From Alcaligenes faecalis (lineage in GTDB: Bacteria > Pseudomonadota > Gammaproteobacteria > Burkholderiales > Burkholderiaceae_B): DNA of 64,000 nucleotides. The DNA lies in contig NZ_CP031012.1 in NCBI RefSeq assembly GCF_009497775.1, positions 3,499,235-3,563,234 on the forward strand. Direction: 5' to 3'. This document shows, piece by piece, positions 11,822 to 20,686 of the stretch. The position numbers and the translations under genes are program-made. The notes under the pieces were generated by a model that did not search any database, was not told where the DNA came from, and saw only the letters and a program-made list of their open reading frames with translations. Every line of letters begins with the position of its first letter. Position 1 is the first letter of the stretch.

Positions 11822-12223
11822 ATGAGCGCCCTTACCCCTAGCTGGACTCCTCGCATCCTTAGCCTGCTGCGCATCGTCACAGGCTATTTACTGCTGACAC
11901 ACGGTACTGCCAAGATCCTGGGTTTCCCCAAAGTAGACATGTTTGCCAACCTGCAAATCAGCTCCATTTACGGCATTGCGGGCATTCTGGAACTGGTTCT
12001 GGGTGCCTTGCTGGTGATTGGCCTGTTCTCGCGTTTTGCTGCCTTTATTGCTTCGGGCCTGTGCGCTTTTGCCTACTTCATTGGCCACGCCAGCGCCAGC
12101 ACGGTGGCCACACCCATCCTGAATGGTGGTGAAACGGCTGTTCTGTTCTGCTTTGCCTTCCTGTATCTGGCCTTTGCCGGCCCAGGCCCATGGAGCATTG
12201 ACGCAGGCCGCGGCAAAGCCTGA
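11822..12223 (+). CDS. DoxX-family membrane protein
   Basis: The 133-residue protein has four hydrophobic segments and the DoxX/SURF4 hallmarks LRIVTGYLLLTHGTAKILG at the N-terminus and GILELVLGALLVIGLFSRFAAFIASG in the middle. DoxX proteins are small inner-membrane proteins often tied to quinone or thiol redox balance; the exact role here is not known. It probably forms a two-gene operon with the dioxygenase gene 56 bases downstream, controlled by the divergent LysR protein. Confidence 0.88.
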   Translation: MSALTPSWTPRILSLLRIVTGYLLLTHGTAKILGFPKVDMFANLQISSIYGIAGILELVLGALLVIGLFSRFAAFIASGLCAFAYFIGHASASTVATPILNGGETAVLFCFAFLYLAFAGPGPWSIDAGRGKA

Positions 12224-12243
12224 CGCCTTATTCAACCCCTTAT

Positions 12244-12267
12244 CCCCTGCCCCTATCAGGGCAGGGG
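12244..12267 (+). other. Hairpin between doxX and the dioxygenase gene
   Basis: CCCCTGCCC pairs perfectly with GGGCAGGGG around a six-base loop, 12 bases before the dioxygenase ATG and touching its AGGAGA ribosome site. There is no T run, so it is not a classical terminator. It could tune translation or mRNA stability of the second gene. Confidence 0.55.
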
Positions 12268-12279
12268 CAGGAGATCATC

Positions 12280-13089
12280 ATGACAATGCCTACCTATTTC
12301 ATCTCGCACGGTGGCGGACCCTGGCCCTGGATGCCTGAAGCGCAAACCATGTACGCCCCGCTGCGTGCTGCCTTGCAGGATATTCCACGCCAATTGGGCC
12401 GTACGCCCAAAGCGATCCTGATGGTCTCCGCTCACTGGGAAGCTCAACAGGCGAATTTACTGGTCGCCTCTGCCGCACAGCCCAGCATGGTGTACGACTA
12501 CTACGGCTTTCCCTCCCATACCTACGAGATTCACTACCCTGCACCGGGCGACCCGGCTCTGGCGCAGCAAGTCTGTGGCCTGCTGGAAGGTGCCGGTCTG
12601 CCCACTCGGCTAGATGCGGAACGCGGCTTTGACCACGGCGCCTTCGTACCGGCTTATGTGATCTATCCGCAGGCCAAAGTACCTATGGTGCAGTTGTCCA
12701 TTCACGCCAATTACGACCCGGCCCTGCACTACGCCATGGGCGAGGCGCTTGCGCCTCTGCGGGACGAAGATGTGCTGATTATTGGCAGCGGCCTGAGCTA
12801 TCACAACCTGCGCAATATGGGCCCCGGCGGAGTGGAGCCTTCTGCCCAGTTTGACGCCTGGCTGCACCAAAGCCTGGGCCTGGAGGATCCTGCCGCTCGT
12901 CGTCAGGCCCTGATGAATTGGGAACAGGCCCCGGCTGCACGTATTGCTCACCCCCGCGAAGATCACCTGGTCCCAGTCATGGTGGCGGCCGGTGCTGCAC
13001 GTGGAGATGCGGCGCATCGCTTCCACCATGAAACCCAGGCCTTTGGGGGCTTGACCGTGTCCAGCTACCGCTTTGGCTCGGCCACGTAA
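12280..13089 (+). CDS. LigB/DODA-type extradiol ring-cleavage dioxygenase
   Basis: The 269-residue protein belongs to the class III extradiol dioxygenase family that includes 4,5-DOPA dioxygenase (YgiD). It carries the expected metal and active-site histidine regions: FISHGGGPWPW near the N-terminus, VSAHWE at about residue 52, FDHGAFVPAY in the middle and GSGLSYHNL. The family needs Fe(II) or Zn(II). The physiological substrate cannot be told from sequence. AGGAGA precedes the ATG by 5 bases. It follows doxX and is probably LysR-controlled. Confidence 0.88.
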   Translation: MTMPTYFISHGGGPWPWMPEAQTMYAPLRAALQDIPRQLGRTPKAILMVSAHWEAQQANLLVASAAQPSMVYDYYGFPSHTYEIHYPAPGDPALAQQVCGLLEGAGLPTRLDAERGFDHGAFVPAYVIYPQAKVPMVQLSIHANYDPALHYAMGEALAPLRDEDVLIIGSGLSYHNLRNMGPGGVEPSAQFDAWLHQSLGLEDPAARRQALMNWEQAPAARIAHPREDHLVPVMVAAGAARGDAAHRFHHETQAFGGLTVSSYRFGSAT

Positions 13090-13161
13090 CAAGCTCTGAC
13101 GGCCACTGACATCGAAGCAGGTTACGGGTTAAAGTGCTGACGCTATAAGGAGAATTGCCAC

Positions 13162-13956
13162 GTGTTACGCGTCACCTCGTTAAACGTCAACGGTATTCGG
13201 GCCGCCTTTCGTAAAGGCCTGCCCGCCTGGCTGGAAGCCCAGAAACCTCATATTGTCTGCATGCAGGAAATCAAGATCAGCGAGCCTGATCTGACGCCTG
13301 ACCTCACTCACCCCGGTGAGTATCACGGGCATTTCCACCATGCACAGAAAAAAGGCTATAGCGGCGTCGGTCTGTACCTGAACCACAAGGCAGAAACCGT
13401 GGCCGAAGGCATGGCCTGCGAAGAGTTCGATGCCGAAGGCCGCATCATCCGCGCCGACTGGAACGACCTTAGTGTGATCAGCGCCTACCTGCCCTCGGGC
13501 TCATCGGGCGACGAGCGTCAAACGGCCAAGTACCGTTTTCTGGATCATTTTGAGCAGTGGATTAATGGCTTGATGCAGGAACACCGCAATACCGGCCGCG
13601 AGTTCATTATTTGTGGTGACTGGAATATTGCGCACCACGAAGCCGATTTGAAGAACTGGAAAGGCAATCTGAAAAACAGCGGTTTTCTGCCTGAAGAACG
13701 CGCCTGGATGACAAAAGTGCTGAGCGAGCTGTCCTGGGTAGACGTGTACCGCAGCCTGCATCCTGACACTACGGACGAGTGCTACACCTGGTGGAGCAAC
13801 CGCGGCCAGGCTTGGGCCAAAAATGTGGGGTGGCGCATTGATTATCAAATTGCCACCCCAGGTATTGCTGCCAAGGCGCGTAGTGCAACGGTCTATAAAG
13901 AAGAGCGCTTCAGCGACCACGCGCCACTGACGGTTGATTACGACTGGAGCCTGTAA
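13162..13956 (+). CDS. xth: Exodeoxyribonuclease III
   Basis: ExoIII is the 3'-5' exonuclease and AP endonuclease of base-excision repair. The 264-residue protein shows the endonuclease/exonuclease/phosphatase fold motifs: LNVNGIRAAF, MQEIKI (metal-binding Glu), YSGVGLYL, ICGDWNIAHHEADLKN (catalytic Asp/Asn), WRIDYQI and the final SDHAPLTVDY with the catalytic His. Translation starts at GTG, supported by AAGGAG ten bases upstream. Confidence 0.95.
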   Translation: MLRVTSLNVNGIRAAFRKGLPAWLEAQKPHIVCMQEIKISEPDLTPDLTHPGEYHGHFHHAQKKGYSGVGLYLNHKAETVAEGMACEEFDAEGRIIRADWNDLSVISAYLPSGSSGDERQTAKYRFLDHFEQWINGLMQEHRNTGREFIICGDWNIAHHEADLKNWKGNLKNSGFLPEERAWMTKVLSELSWVDVYRSLHPDTTDECYTWWSNRGQAWAKNVGWRIDYQIATPGIAAKARSATVYKEERFSDHAPLTVDYDWSL

Positions 13957-13980
13957 GCCCAGTCTGAAAAGGTCAGCGTC

Positions 13981-14310
13981 TTAGCTGGCCTTTTCAATCA
14001 TGTAGCGCACAACGCTACGCAATTGTTCGTCTGTTGCCTTGGGGGCTGCACCGCGTGGGGGCATGGCGCCCTTGCCGTTCAGCACCACTTGCATCAAGGC
14101 GTCTTCGCCTTGGGCGATCAGGGGCTCCCAACGAGCCTTGTCACCCAGACGAGGGGCATTGGCCATACCCGATGCGTGACAGACCATACACGAAGACTTG
14201 TACAGCTTGAGAGCTTCGTCCGAGTCAGCCTGTGCTGCGGGTGCAGCAGCGAACAAGACCAAAGCGGCCATTGCGGAGTACATCATGGTGGCGGGGCGAT
14301 AGGTTCTCAT
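13981..14310 (-). CDS. Small periplasmic class I cytochrome c (c5-like)
   Basis: This is a 109-residue secreted monohaem cytochrome. A signal peptide (MRTYRPATMMYSAMAALVLFAAAPAAQA) is followed by the haem motif CMVCH and a distal methionine candidate in GAMPPRG. The start at 14310 is chosen over the longer frame because AAAGGG lies 7 bases upstream and a signal peptide follows at once. It lies about 200 bases downstream of nirK on the same strand, so a role as electron donor to nitrite reductase is plausible but inferred. Confidence 0.88.
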   Translation of the reverse strand: MRTYRPATMMYSAMAALVLFAAAPAAQADSDEALKLYKSSCMVCHASGMANAPRLGDKARWEPLIAQGEDALMQVVLNGKGAMPPRGAAPKATDEQLRSVVRYMIEKAS

Positions 14311-14446
14311 GGGTTTACCCTTTAAACAGTCGGCATGAACGCATGCCTGGCTGATACTTCGTTTTCTGAACAAGAGGCCCGGTTTTTCATGATCCGAACC
14401 CCCTGCTTGTTCACTAACTAATCACTATCCAATCACTGCCTTGAAG

Positions 14447-14492
14447 CCCGGGCGGAATTGATGGGGACTTCTGCTTCTCAATTCCGCTTACC
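14447..14492 (-). other. Long hairpin in the nirK-cytochrome c gap
   Basis: GCGGAATTGA (14452-14461) pairs exactly with TCAATTCCGC (14478-14487), and flanking CCGGG/CCGGG-type bases extend the stem. It stands about 20 bases after the nirK stop. Without a T run it is more likely a 3'-end stabiliser or processing site than a full terminator, which would give unequal nirK and cytochrome mRNA levels. Confidence 0.5.
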
Positions 14493-14507
14493 GGGTGCCA
14501 ACCCTGC

Positions 14508-15653
14508 TTATCCCTTGATCGGGCCGGGAGGGCTGACTTGCTTCATCAAGTCGTCGTTCCAGTCGCCTTCGACCAGCACGTGACCTGCTGCGCCCAGTTC
14601 CATGGCTTCGATCAGGTTGTGGTTCACGTAGGCGTACACACCGGGCTGCTTGAAGGTGTAGAGAGCCACACCGGCCGAACCACCGCGAATGAACCAGGTT
14701 TCCAGGTTCTTGGCTGGTGGGTCGTCAAACTTGCCCAGTTCCCAAACCCAGTCACCGTGACCACCGATCAGGTGAGGACGCGTGTCGCGGTTGGCTTGCG
14801 AGTGAATGAACAGCACGGTTTCACCCACTTTCGCCTTCATGGCACCGTCGCCCATCAAGGCTCCGACCTTGCCGTTGAACACCACGTGGCTGGGGATCAG
14901 ACCACGCATGGTTTCCAGGGTGTCGCCGTAGCTTTCAGCCGAAGAGCCATACTTCTTGAAGTTGCCCTTTTCATCACGAGGGATGTAGAGGTCAAATTCG
15001 CCAATGGTGTAGACGCGGTCGTAATGCAAGCCATTGCCAGCCGAGTCTTTCAGACCGTCGCGAGGCAGCACCATGACGGTACCGTGCATGCCCTGAACCA
15101 CGTGCCAGGCCACCGAGCCTTCGGGTGCGCAGTGGTACACAAACGTGCCGGTGCGGTCGGCCTTGAAGCGCAGTGTGGCTTGTTCGCCAGGGTTCACGTT
15201 GGTCAGCTTGGCACCGCCCAGCGCGCCGGTCGAGGCGTGAAAGTCGATGTTGTGCGGCATGGTGTTGCTGGCCGGGTTGACCAGTGTCAGCTCCAGGTAG
15301 TCGCCTTCGTGCACCACCATAGTGGGGCCGGGCATGGAACCGTCAAACATCATGGCGTGCATGGTTGTGCCATCACGATCGACCACGATTTCTTTTTCCA
15401 CGATGCTCATGCGGAATTCCACCACGCGAGGCTCGGGACCCACTTTCTGCTCGTGCTTGTGGACCATAGGAGGCGCAACCAGATCCACCTTGACCCGCTC
15501 CAGCTTGGCGATCTGGGCTTCTGTACGCGCGGCCAGCCAAGGCGCGTTCTTTTTTGGTGCAGCCGTCTCGCGGGCTTGTACTTGAGCCGCCAGCAAAGTC
15601 GTTCCTGCGGCGACACCTAGGCCAGCACTTTTCAAGAAATGACGACGTTCCAT
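14508..15653 (-). CDS. nirK: Copper-containing nitrite reductase NirK
   Basis: NirK reduces nitrite to nitric oxide in the periplasm during denitrification. The 381-residue precursor starts with a Tat signal ([15 protein letters not shown]). Two cupredoxin domains follow. All expected ligands are visible: type 1 copper by H134, C175, H184 and M189; type 2 copper by H139, H174 and H345; catalytic D137 and H294. The sequence is of the classical Alcaligenes/Achromobacter NirK type. A terminator separates it from norB upstream, so it has its own promoter in the 15654-15785 gap. No clear TTGAT-N4-ATCAA FNR-type box was found there. Confidence 0.97.
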   Translation of the reverse strand: MERRHFLKSAGLGVAAGTTLLAAQVQARETAAPKKNAPWLAARTEAQIAKLERVKVDLVAPPMVHKHEQKVGPEPRVVEFRMSIVEKEIVVDRDGTTMHAMMFDGSMPGPTMVVHEGDYLELTLVNPASNTMPHNIDFHASTGALGGAKLTNVNPGEQATLRFKADRTGTFVYHCAPEGSVAWHVVQGMHGTVMVLPRDGLKDSAGNGLHYDRVYTIGEFDLYIPRDEKGNFKKYGSSAESYGDTLETMRGLIPSHVVFNGKVGALMGDGAMKAKVGETVLFIHSQANRDTRPHLIGGHGDWVWELGKFDDPPAKNLETWFIRGGSAGVALYTFKQPGVYAYVNHNLIEAMELGAAGHVLVEGDWNDDLMKQVSPPGPIKG

Positions 15654-15785
15654 ACTACCTCCGGTTTGATCCAGGCGTGATGCCTGCTGATTAAATGTTA
15701 TTCAGATCTAACAGTTACAGGATGTATTGGACCGCAATCAGACTTCCCGCTCTTTGCTGCAGCGCAAGCATCTCGTATAAGCAAC

Positions 15786-15814
15786 AAAAAAAACCGCCCG
15801 AAGGCGGTTTTTTT
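15786..15814 (-). terminator. Bidirectional rho-independent terminator after norB
   Basis: CCGCC and GGCGG pair around CGAA, with seven A on one side and seven T on the other, so it reads as a terminator on either strand. It lies 46 bases after the norB stop and upstream of nirK, isolating the two transcription units. Confidence 0.9.
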
Positions 15815-15859
15815 CATAGACGGAATCTCACAGAAAAAAGAGACCGTCCCTAAACAGGA

Positions 15860-18139
15860 TCACGATGCTTTTACTGCGCCTGCAGCATGGGCTGCGGCAC
15901 CACGACGGCCAGCCATGATACGTACCAGAACTTGCTGGAATACGATCAGGGCACCGGCAATAAACACAACGTCACCCAAAGTACGCCACCAGCGCAGGGA
16001 TTGCAGGATAGGCTGCTGCATGAACTCTTCGCTGCGGGCATACCACATACCTTCCGAGATGCTGGCCCAGGCCTGAATAATCCCGGCTGGCAGCAGGCTG
16101 ACGAACATCATCAGAACCAGACCCAGATTCAGCGTCCAGAAGCCCCAGCTCATCAAGCGGTCGTTGTAGCGAACCTCTGGCGAGATATAACGCACCACCA
16201 GCAAGACAAAGCCCAGAGACAGGAAGCCATACACACCGAACAAGGCTGCGTGAGCATGCAATGGCGTGGTGTTCAGACCCTGGATGTAGTACAGCGAGAT
16301 AGGTGGGTTGATCAGGAAACCGAACACACCGGCACCCAGCATGTTCCAGAAGGCCACGGCCACAAAGAACATGACAGGCCAACGCAGATCGCTCATCCAG
16401 CTGGCTTGTTTCTGCATCTTCCAGTTATGGAACGCTTCGTAACCCAGCATGATCAAGGGCACCACTTCCAAAGCACTGAAGGAAGCGCCAATGGCCATGA
16501 TCGGTGTGGTCGTACCCGAGAAATACAGGTGATGCAAAGTACCGGGCACACCGCCAACCAGGAACAGCGAGGCGGCAGCCAGACCCGCAATCGTGGCACT
16601 GCGCTTGGAAACCAGACCCAGGGTCAGGAAGATAAAGCCCATGGCAACGGTGGCAAAGACCTCGAAGAAGCCTTCAACCCACAGGTGGACCACCCACCAG
16701 CGCCAGTACTCCATGATGGTGATATTGGTGTGTTCGCCGTAGAACAGACCAGTACCGTAGAACAGGCCAATGGCCACGGTGGAAATGGTCAACAGAACCA
16801 GCAGGTGGTTGTCGCCCTTGTCACGACGCAAGGCAGGCCACATGCCACGCAACATCAGCAAAAGCCAGAAAGCCAGACCAATGAACTTCACGATCTGCCA
16901 GAAACGGCCCAGATCCAGGTACTCATAACCCTGGTGACCGAACCAGAAGTTCAGCTCGGGTGGCAGGATGTTCTTGATGGCCAGGAAGTTACCGGCAAAA
17001 GAACCAATAAAGAGCACAACCAGAGCACCGAACAGGACATCCACGCCCAGGCGCTGGAACTTGGGATCCTCTCCCCCGTTAATCAAGGGCACCAGGAACA
17101 AGCCGGCAGTCAGGAAGCCACTGGCAATCCACAAAAGGGCCGCCTGAATGTGCCAGGTACGGGTCAGGGAGTAAGGGAACCACTGCGATACGTCTATGCC
17201 ATAGAACATCTGGCCTTCAACGGTGTAGTGCGCGGTAAAGCCGCCCAGAAATACCTGGATGACAAACAGGGCAACCGTCAGGAAGGCATATTTTTTCAGG
17301 GCACGCTGCGAAGGTGTCAGGCGGAATGCCAGAACCGGGTCGGTAGCCGGGGCAACAGGCGCTTCCTCTTCCTTGTGCGTAAAGGCCCAGATCCAGACAA
17401 GCAGGCCAATACCGGCCAGCAAGAGCACGATACTGACAATGGACCAGACGATATTGGCCGTGGAAGGATGGTTATCCACCAGGGGCTCGTGTGGCCAGTT
17501 GTTGGTATAGCTGACGGTAGTACCAGGACGCTCCGTCACCGTGGCCCAGGACAGCCAGAAGAAGAAGCGGGTCATGTCCTGACGACGCTGCAGCTCGGGC
17601 AAGGTGTTGTCCTTCATGGCGAAGCTTTCGCGGCTGGATTTCAGCTCGGGCGCGTCGCCAAACAGGTCGATGTAATACTGGGCGGTGGTATCGATGGCCT
17701 TGGCGCGGCGTTCGCTGATCTGCAATACGCCCGTCGCTTCATCAATGCGGTTAGGACGGTATTCGTCCTGCAGTTCCTGCCGCAAGGTGGCCTGCTGACT
17801 GGATGTCAGCTGATCGTAGTTCAGCGAGTAGGTTTGCTGGGCAGCCAGATCCAGCCAGGCCAGAGCCTCGCGGTGCAACCAGTCCGCACTCCAGTCGGGT
17901 GCCTGGTAGGCCCCATGCCCCCAGATCGAGCCCAACTGCATGCCGCCGGTACTTTGCCAGGCGGACTGGCCACGATGTATCTGTTCCTGTGAGGTAAATT
18001 CACGGCCATCCGGTGTGACTACCTTGACGGGCATGGGGGGTGCCTGACGATACACCTCCACACCTGTCCATCCCAGGATGGCAAAGGTCACCATGGTGAC
18101 TGCCACCAGGGACCACCATAGTTTTTTATAGCTACGCAT
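15860..18139 (-). CDS. norB: Quinol-dependent nitric oxide reductase (qNOR)
   Basis: qNOR reduces two NO to N2O in the inner membrane using quinol. The 759-residue single-subunit form has an N-terminal periplasmic extension (HRGQSAWQSTGGMQLGSIWGHGAYQAPDWSADWLHRE), which replaces the NorC partner. A haem-copper-oxidase-like core of about 13 helices follows. Histidines for haem b, haem b3 and FeB occur in RTWHIQAALLW, WVVHLWVEG, HHLYFSG and HAHAALFG. GGAGAAG precedes the ATG. A 54-codon ORF overlaps its first 8 bases, and the shared sigma-54 promoter lies upstream at 18331-18350. Confidence 0.97.
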   Translation of the reverse strand: MRSYKKLWWSLVAVTMVTFAILGWTGVEVYRQAPPMPVKVVTPDGREFTSQEQIHRGQSAWQSTGGMQLGSIWGHGAYQAPDWSADWLHREALAWLDLAAQQTYSLNYDQLTSSQQATLRQELQDEYRPNRIDEATGVLQISERRAKAIDTTAQYYIDLFGDAPELKSSRESFAMKDNTLPELQRRQDMTRFFFWLSWATVTERPGTTVSYTNNWPHEPLVDNHPSTANIVWSIVSIVLLLAGIGLLVWIWAFTHKEEEAPVAPATDPVLAFRLTPSQRALKKYAFLTVALFVIQVFLGGFTAHYTVEGQMFYGIDVSQWFPYSLTRTWHIQAALLWIASGFLTAGLFLVPLINGGEDPKFQRLGVDVLFGALVVLFIGSFAGNFLAIKNILPPELNFWFGHQGYEYLDLGRFWQIVKFIGLAFWLLLMLRGMWPALRRDKGDNHLLVLLTISTVAIGLFYGTGLFYGEHTNITIMEYWRWWVVHLWVEGFFEVFATVAMGFIFLTLGLVSKRSATIAGLAAASLFLVGGVPGTLHHLYFSGTTTPIMAIGASFSALEVVPLIMLGYEAFHNWKMQKQASWMSDLRWPVMFFVAVAFWNMLGAGVFGFLINPPISLYYIQGLNTTPLHAHAALFGVYGFLSLGFVLLVVRYISPEVRYNDRLMSWGFWTLNLGLVLMMFVSLLPAGIIQAWASISEGMWYARSEEFMQQPILQSLRWWRTLGDVVFIAGALIVFQQVLVRIMAGRRGAAAHAAGAVKAS

Positions 18140-18296
18140 TTTCTTCTCCGTCTCGCTGATGAATCAAACGACCCAATCCAAACAGGTCCTGGCAGGACCC
18201 AGTCACCTGGTCAAAACCTGTTTGGGTACGGCCCCGGAACGGGGGACGGACCGAAGTACACGCCTTGTAGCGATGTTCTGCTAAGTCGGGGGTCAT
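18132..18296 (-). CDS. Candidate 54-residue small protein upstream of norB
   Basis: A short ORF starts at ATG 18296 with AAGGA 8 bases upstream and ends 8 bases inside norB. It is the first start codon downstream of the predicted sigma-54 transcription start near 18322. The product (MTPDLAEHRYKACTSVRPPF at its start) is polar, has two cysteines and has no membrane segment. It could be a leader ORF coupling norB translation, or a small accessory protein. Family membership is not recognised. Confidence 0.6.
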   Translation of the reverse strand: MTPDLAEHRYKACTSVRPPFRGRTQTGFDQVTGSCQDLFGLGRLIHQRDGEENA

Positions 18297-18330
18297 GTCA
18301 TAGTCCTTAAAAATGTATGACAAAACATCT

Positions 18331-18350
18331 AAAGCAAAGACCGTGCCAAG
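18331..18350 (-). promoter_or_regulatory. Sigma-54 promoter of the norB transcript
   Basis: The minus strand reads CTTGGCACGGTCTTTGCTTT, matching the -24/-12 consensus TGGCAC-N5-TTGC exactly. It points toward the small ORF and norB, about 35 bases before the small ORF start. Sigma-54 use fits the AAA+ activator NorR coded next door. Confidence 0.93.
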
Positions 18351-18388
18351 TCCGAGACGACATAGATCAATGGTTTGCCGCCAGCCTG

Positions 18389-18444
18389 GGTATAAACTAC
18401 CTCGACAAAACTGGGTATTTTTCACCATAAGGGTATTTTTCACC
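18389..18444. promoter_or_regulatory. Three NorR-binding boxes (GGT-N7-ACC)
   Basis: Three exact GGT-N7-ACC elements occur at 18389-18401, 18414-18426 and 18432-18444, the last two with identical sequence GGTATTTTTCACC. They lie upstream of the sigma-54 promoter in the position expected of enhancer sites, as known for Ralstonia NorR. The third ends one base before the norR start codon, so NorR probably also controls its own gene. Confidence 0.88.
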
Positions 18445-18445
18445 C

Positions 18446-19987
18446 ATGCTAGATCTCTTGATTGCCGACCTTGCCACCGAGATTCCGGCGCCTTTACGCC
18501 TGCAGCGCATGGTGCATTTGCTGGCACGGCACTTTGGCTGTGATGCGGCGGGTTTACTGAAGCTGGACGACACAGTGCTGCGCATTGTGGCGGCCAGTGG
18601 CCTGGGCCATGACACCCTGGGGCGTCACTTTGTCATTGCGGATCATCCTCGGCTGACGCGGATTTTGAACTCCCCCAGCCTGACCCGCTTTGAGCCCAAC
18701 TGTGGCCTGCCGGACCCGTATGACGGCCTGCTTGATGACAAGCTGGGTCAGCCCCTGCCGGTGCACGATTGCGTGGGCATTACCTTGCAAGTTCAGGGCA
18801 CGCCCTGGGGCATTCTGACGCTGGATGCCTTGCGACCAGGGACGTTTTCAGCCTCCACGCTGGTGGAGCTGAAGCACTGGTGTCTGGTGCTGGAAAGCGC
18901 CATTCGCATCAGCGAGCTGGAAGAAGAAAACCGCAGCCTGCGCCTGCTCTCCACCTTGCCGCCCGACTACTTGTCGCGCAATAACTCGGCCGCCATCATT
19001 GGCAACAGCAAATCCCTGCTGGAGGTCATTCAACTGCTGGACACGGTAGCCACCTCCGAGCTGCCTGTGCTCTTGCTGGGTGAAACCGGCGTGGGTAAGG
19101 AGCTATTTGCACAACGCCTGCACCAACGCTCACCACGTCACAGCAATCCTTTGATCTACGTGAACTGTGCTGCCTTGCCCGAGTCTCTGGCAGAAAGCGA
19201 ACTATTCGGACACGTAAAGGGCGCGTTTTCGGGTGCCCATGAGAATCGCGCCGGGCGCTTTGAGGCGGCCCAGGGCGGCACCCTGTTTCTGGATGAAATC
19301 GGTGAGTTGTCTTTGACGATTCAGGCCAAGCTGTTGCGTACCTTGCAGAATGGCGAGATTCAGCGCCTGGGGGCGGACCACCCCATCAAACTGAATGTGC
19401 GTCTGGTTGCCGCCACCAACCGTGACCTGAGTCAGCAAATCGCCCAAGGCGGTTTCCGGGCCGATCTGTTTCACCGCCTGTCGGTTTTTCCACTCACAAT
19501 CCCCGCGCTGCGCGAGCGCCATCAGGACATTTTGCTGCTGGCAGGCCACTTTCTGGAAACCAACCGTTCTCGTTTGGGATTGCGCGGAATTCGCTTATCC
19601 CCCGACGCAGAAGCCGCTTTACTGGCTTATCATTGGCCAGGTAATGTTCGCGAATTGGAACATTTAATCAGTCGGGCAACCATCCGCCTGCTGGTCGATA
19701 CGCCAGATCGTAACCAAATATTTACGCTTAGCGCCGATAATCTCAATTTGTTACCTTCTACCCACCAGCCTGTCGCAGCGGTCAGCACCGCCATTGGCAC
19801 ACCCCGCCAATCCTTGCGTCAGTCCGTTGAGCAGCTGCAAAGCCAGTTGATCCGGCAGGCTCTGGATGAGACCGACGGTAACTGGAGCCAGGCTGCCCGA
19901 CAGCTAGGCATAGACCCCAGCAATCTGCACAAGCTGGCCAGCAAACTAGGGCTTAAAACCCGCTCAGAAAGCTTAAGTGATGACTGA
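18446..19987 (+). CDS. norR: Nitric-oxide-responsive sigma-54 activator NorR
   Basis: NorR senses NO through a mononuclear iron in its GAF domain and activates NO reductase genes with sigma-54 RNA polymerase. The 513-residue protein has an N-terminal GAF domain (about 20-165), a central AAA+ domain with Walker A GETGVGKE at 212-219 and Walker B LFLDEIGE, and a C-terminal Fis-type HTH ([19 protein letters not shown]). The sigma-54 contact loop reads GAFSGA (259-264) instead of GAFTGA, a conservative change. No SD precedes the ATG because a NorR box occupies that space. Confidence 0.95.
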   Translation: MLDLLIADLATEIPAPLRLQRMVHLLARHFGCDAAGLLKLDDTVLRIVAASGLGHDTLGRHFVIADHPRLTRILNSPSLTRFEPNCGLPDPYDGLLDDKLGQPLPVHDCVGITLQVQGTPWGILTLDALRPGTFSASTLVELKHWCLVLESAIRISELEEENRSLRLLSTLPPDYLSRNNSAAIIGNSKSLLEVIQLLDTVATSELPVLLLGETGVGKELFAQRLHQRSPRHSNPLIYVNCAALPESLAESELFGHVKGAFSGAHENRAGRFEAAQGGTLFLDEIGELSLTIQAKLLRTLQNGEIQRLGADHPIKLNVRLVAATNRDLSQQIAQGGFRADLFHRLSVFPLTIPALRERHQDILLLAGHFLETNRSRLGLRGIRLSPDAEAALLAYHWPGNVRELEHLISRATIRLLVDTPDRNQIFTLSADNLNLLPSTHQPVAAVSTAIGTPRQSLRQSVEQLQSQLIRQALDETDGNWSQAARQLGIDPSNLHKLASKLGLKTRSESLSDD

Positions 19988-20678
19988 CATATCCTACCCC
20001 TCCTTGTTAGCCAGCCTGCCCGTTTTCTCCAAGCTGGACGCCGCCAGCATCAACGAACTGTGGCAAGAGGGACGCCTGATCCACTACGACAAGGACAGCC
20101 AGGTCTTTCGCCAGGAACAAAGCAGCGACCACTTTTTTGTCCTGCTGCAAGGCCTGATCAAAGTCGTGCGCACCATGCCCAATGGCTCACAACTGCTGGT
20201 ACGTTTTGCCTTGCCCGGCGACGTCATTGGCATTGCCCCTGCCCTGCGCCGTCGCAACTATCCGGCAACCGCCATCAGCGTGACCACCAGCGCAGCCTTG
20301 GCCTGGCCAGAAAAATCCTGGGACAGCCTGACGCAACGCTTTCCCTGCCTGCTCAGTTCTGCGCAGGACACAGTCGCACAACGACTAAGCGATGCGGATG
20401 ATCGCCTGCTGGAGATTCATAGTCTGGAAGTGGAGCAGCGGCTGGCTCACAGCCTGCTGCGCTTGATTCGCCAAGTGGGCCAAAGCGGCGCACAAGGGAC
20501 GTCCTTGAGTATTCCAGTAACCCGGCAAGATCTGGCGGACCTGGCCGGGACCACCTTGTACACGGCCAGCCGCGTCGTCAGCAGCTGGGATCATCAGGGT
20601 TTGATCTTGGCAGGCCGCAAGCAAATTACGATTGCGGACCTGGACAAGTTTGCACAAGCGGTTCTGGAACGCGGCTAA
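19980..20678 (+). CDS. Crp/Fnr-family regulator (Dnr/NnrR-like candidate)
   Basis: The 232-residue protein has a cyclic-nucleotide-binding-type domain (about 10-130) and a C-terminal winged HTH (TRQDLADLAGTTLYTASRVVSSW). The N-terminus lacks the cysteine cluster of FNR, and the core lacks the cAMP pocket of Crp. This fits the Dnr/NnrR group that responds to NO in denitrifiers, though the signal cannot be proved from sequence. The ATG at 19980 lies inside the last codons of norR (8-base overlap), so the two regulators are co-translated. Confidence 0.87.
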   Translation: MTDISYPSLLASLPVFSKLDAASINELWQEGRLIHYDKDSQVFRQEQSSDHFFVLLQGLIKVVRTMPNGSQLLVRFALPGDVIGIAPALRRRNYPATAISVTTSAALAWPEKSWDSLTQRFPCLLSSAQDTVAQRLSDADDRLLEIHSLEVEQRLAHSLLRLIRQVGQSGAQGTSLSIPVTRQDLADLAGTTLYTASRVVSSWDHQGLILAGRKQITIADLDKFAQAVLERG

Positions 20679-20686
20679 GCGCAGGC

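Noticed and set aside
12244..12267. Hairpin before the dioxygenase as a terminator
   Set aside because: No T run follows and a strong ribosome site starts right after it, so it is listed only as a hairpin.
15654..15785. FNR/Dnr box upstream of nirK
   Set aside because: TTGATCC occurs near 15666, but no partner ATCAA stands at the right spacing, so it was not called.
15887..17992. 701-codon open frame on the plus strand opposite norB
   Set aside because: Very rich in Gln/His/Gly as expected from the complement of membrane-protein codons; norB is certain.
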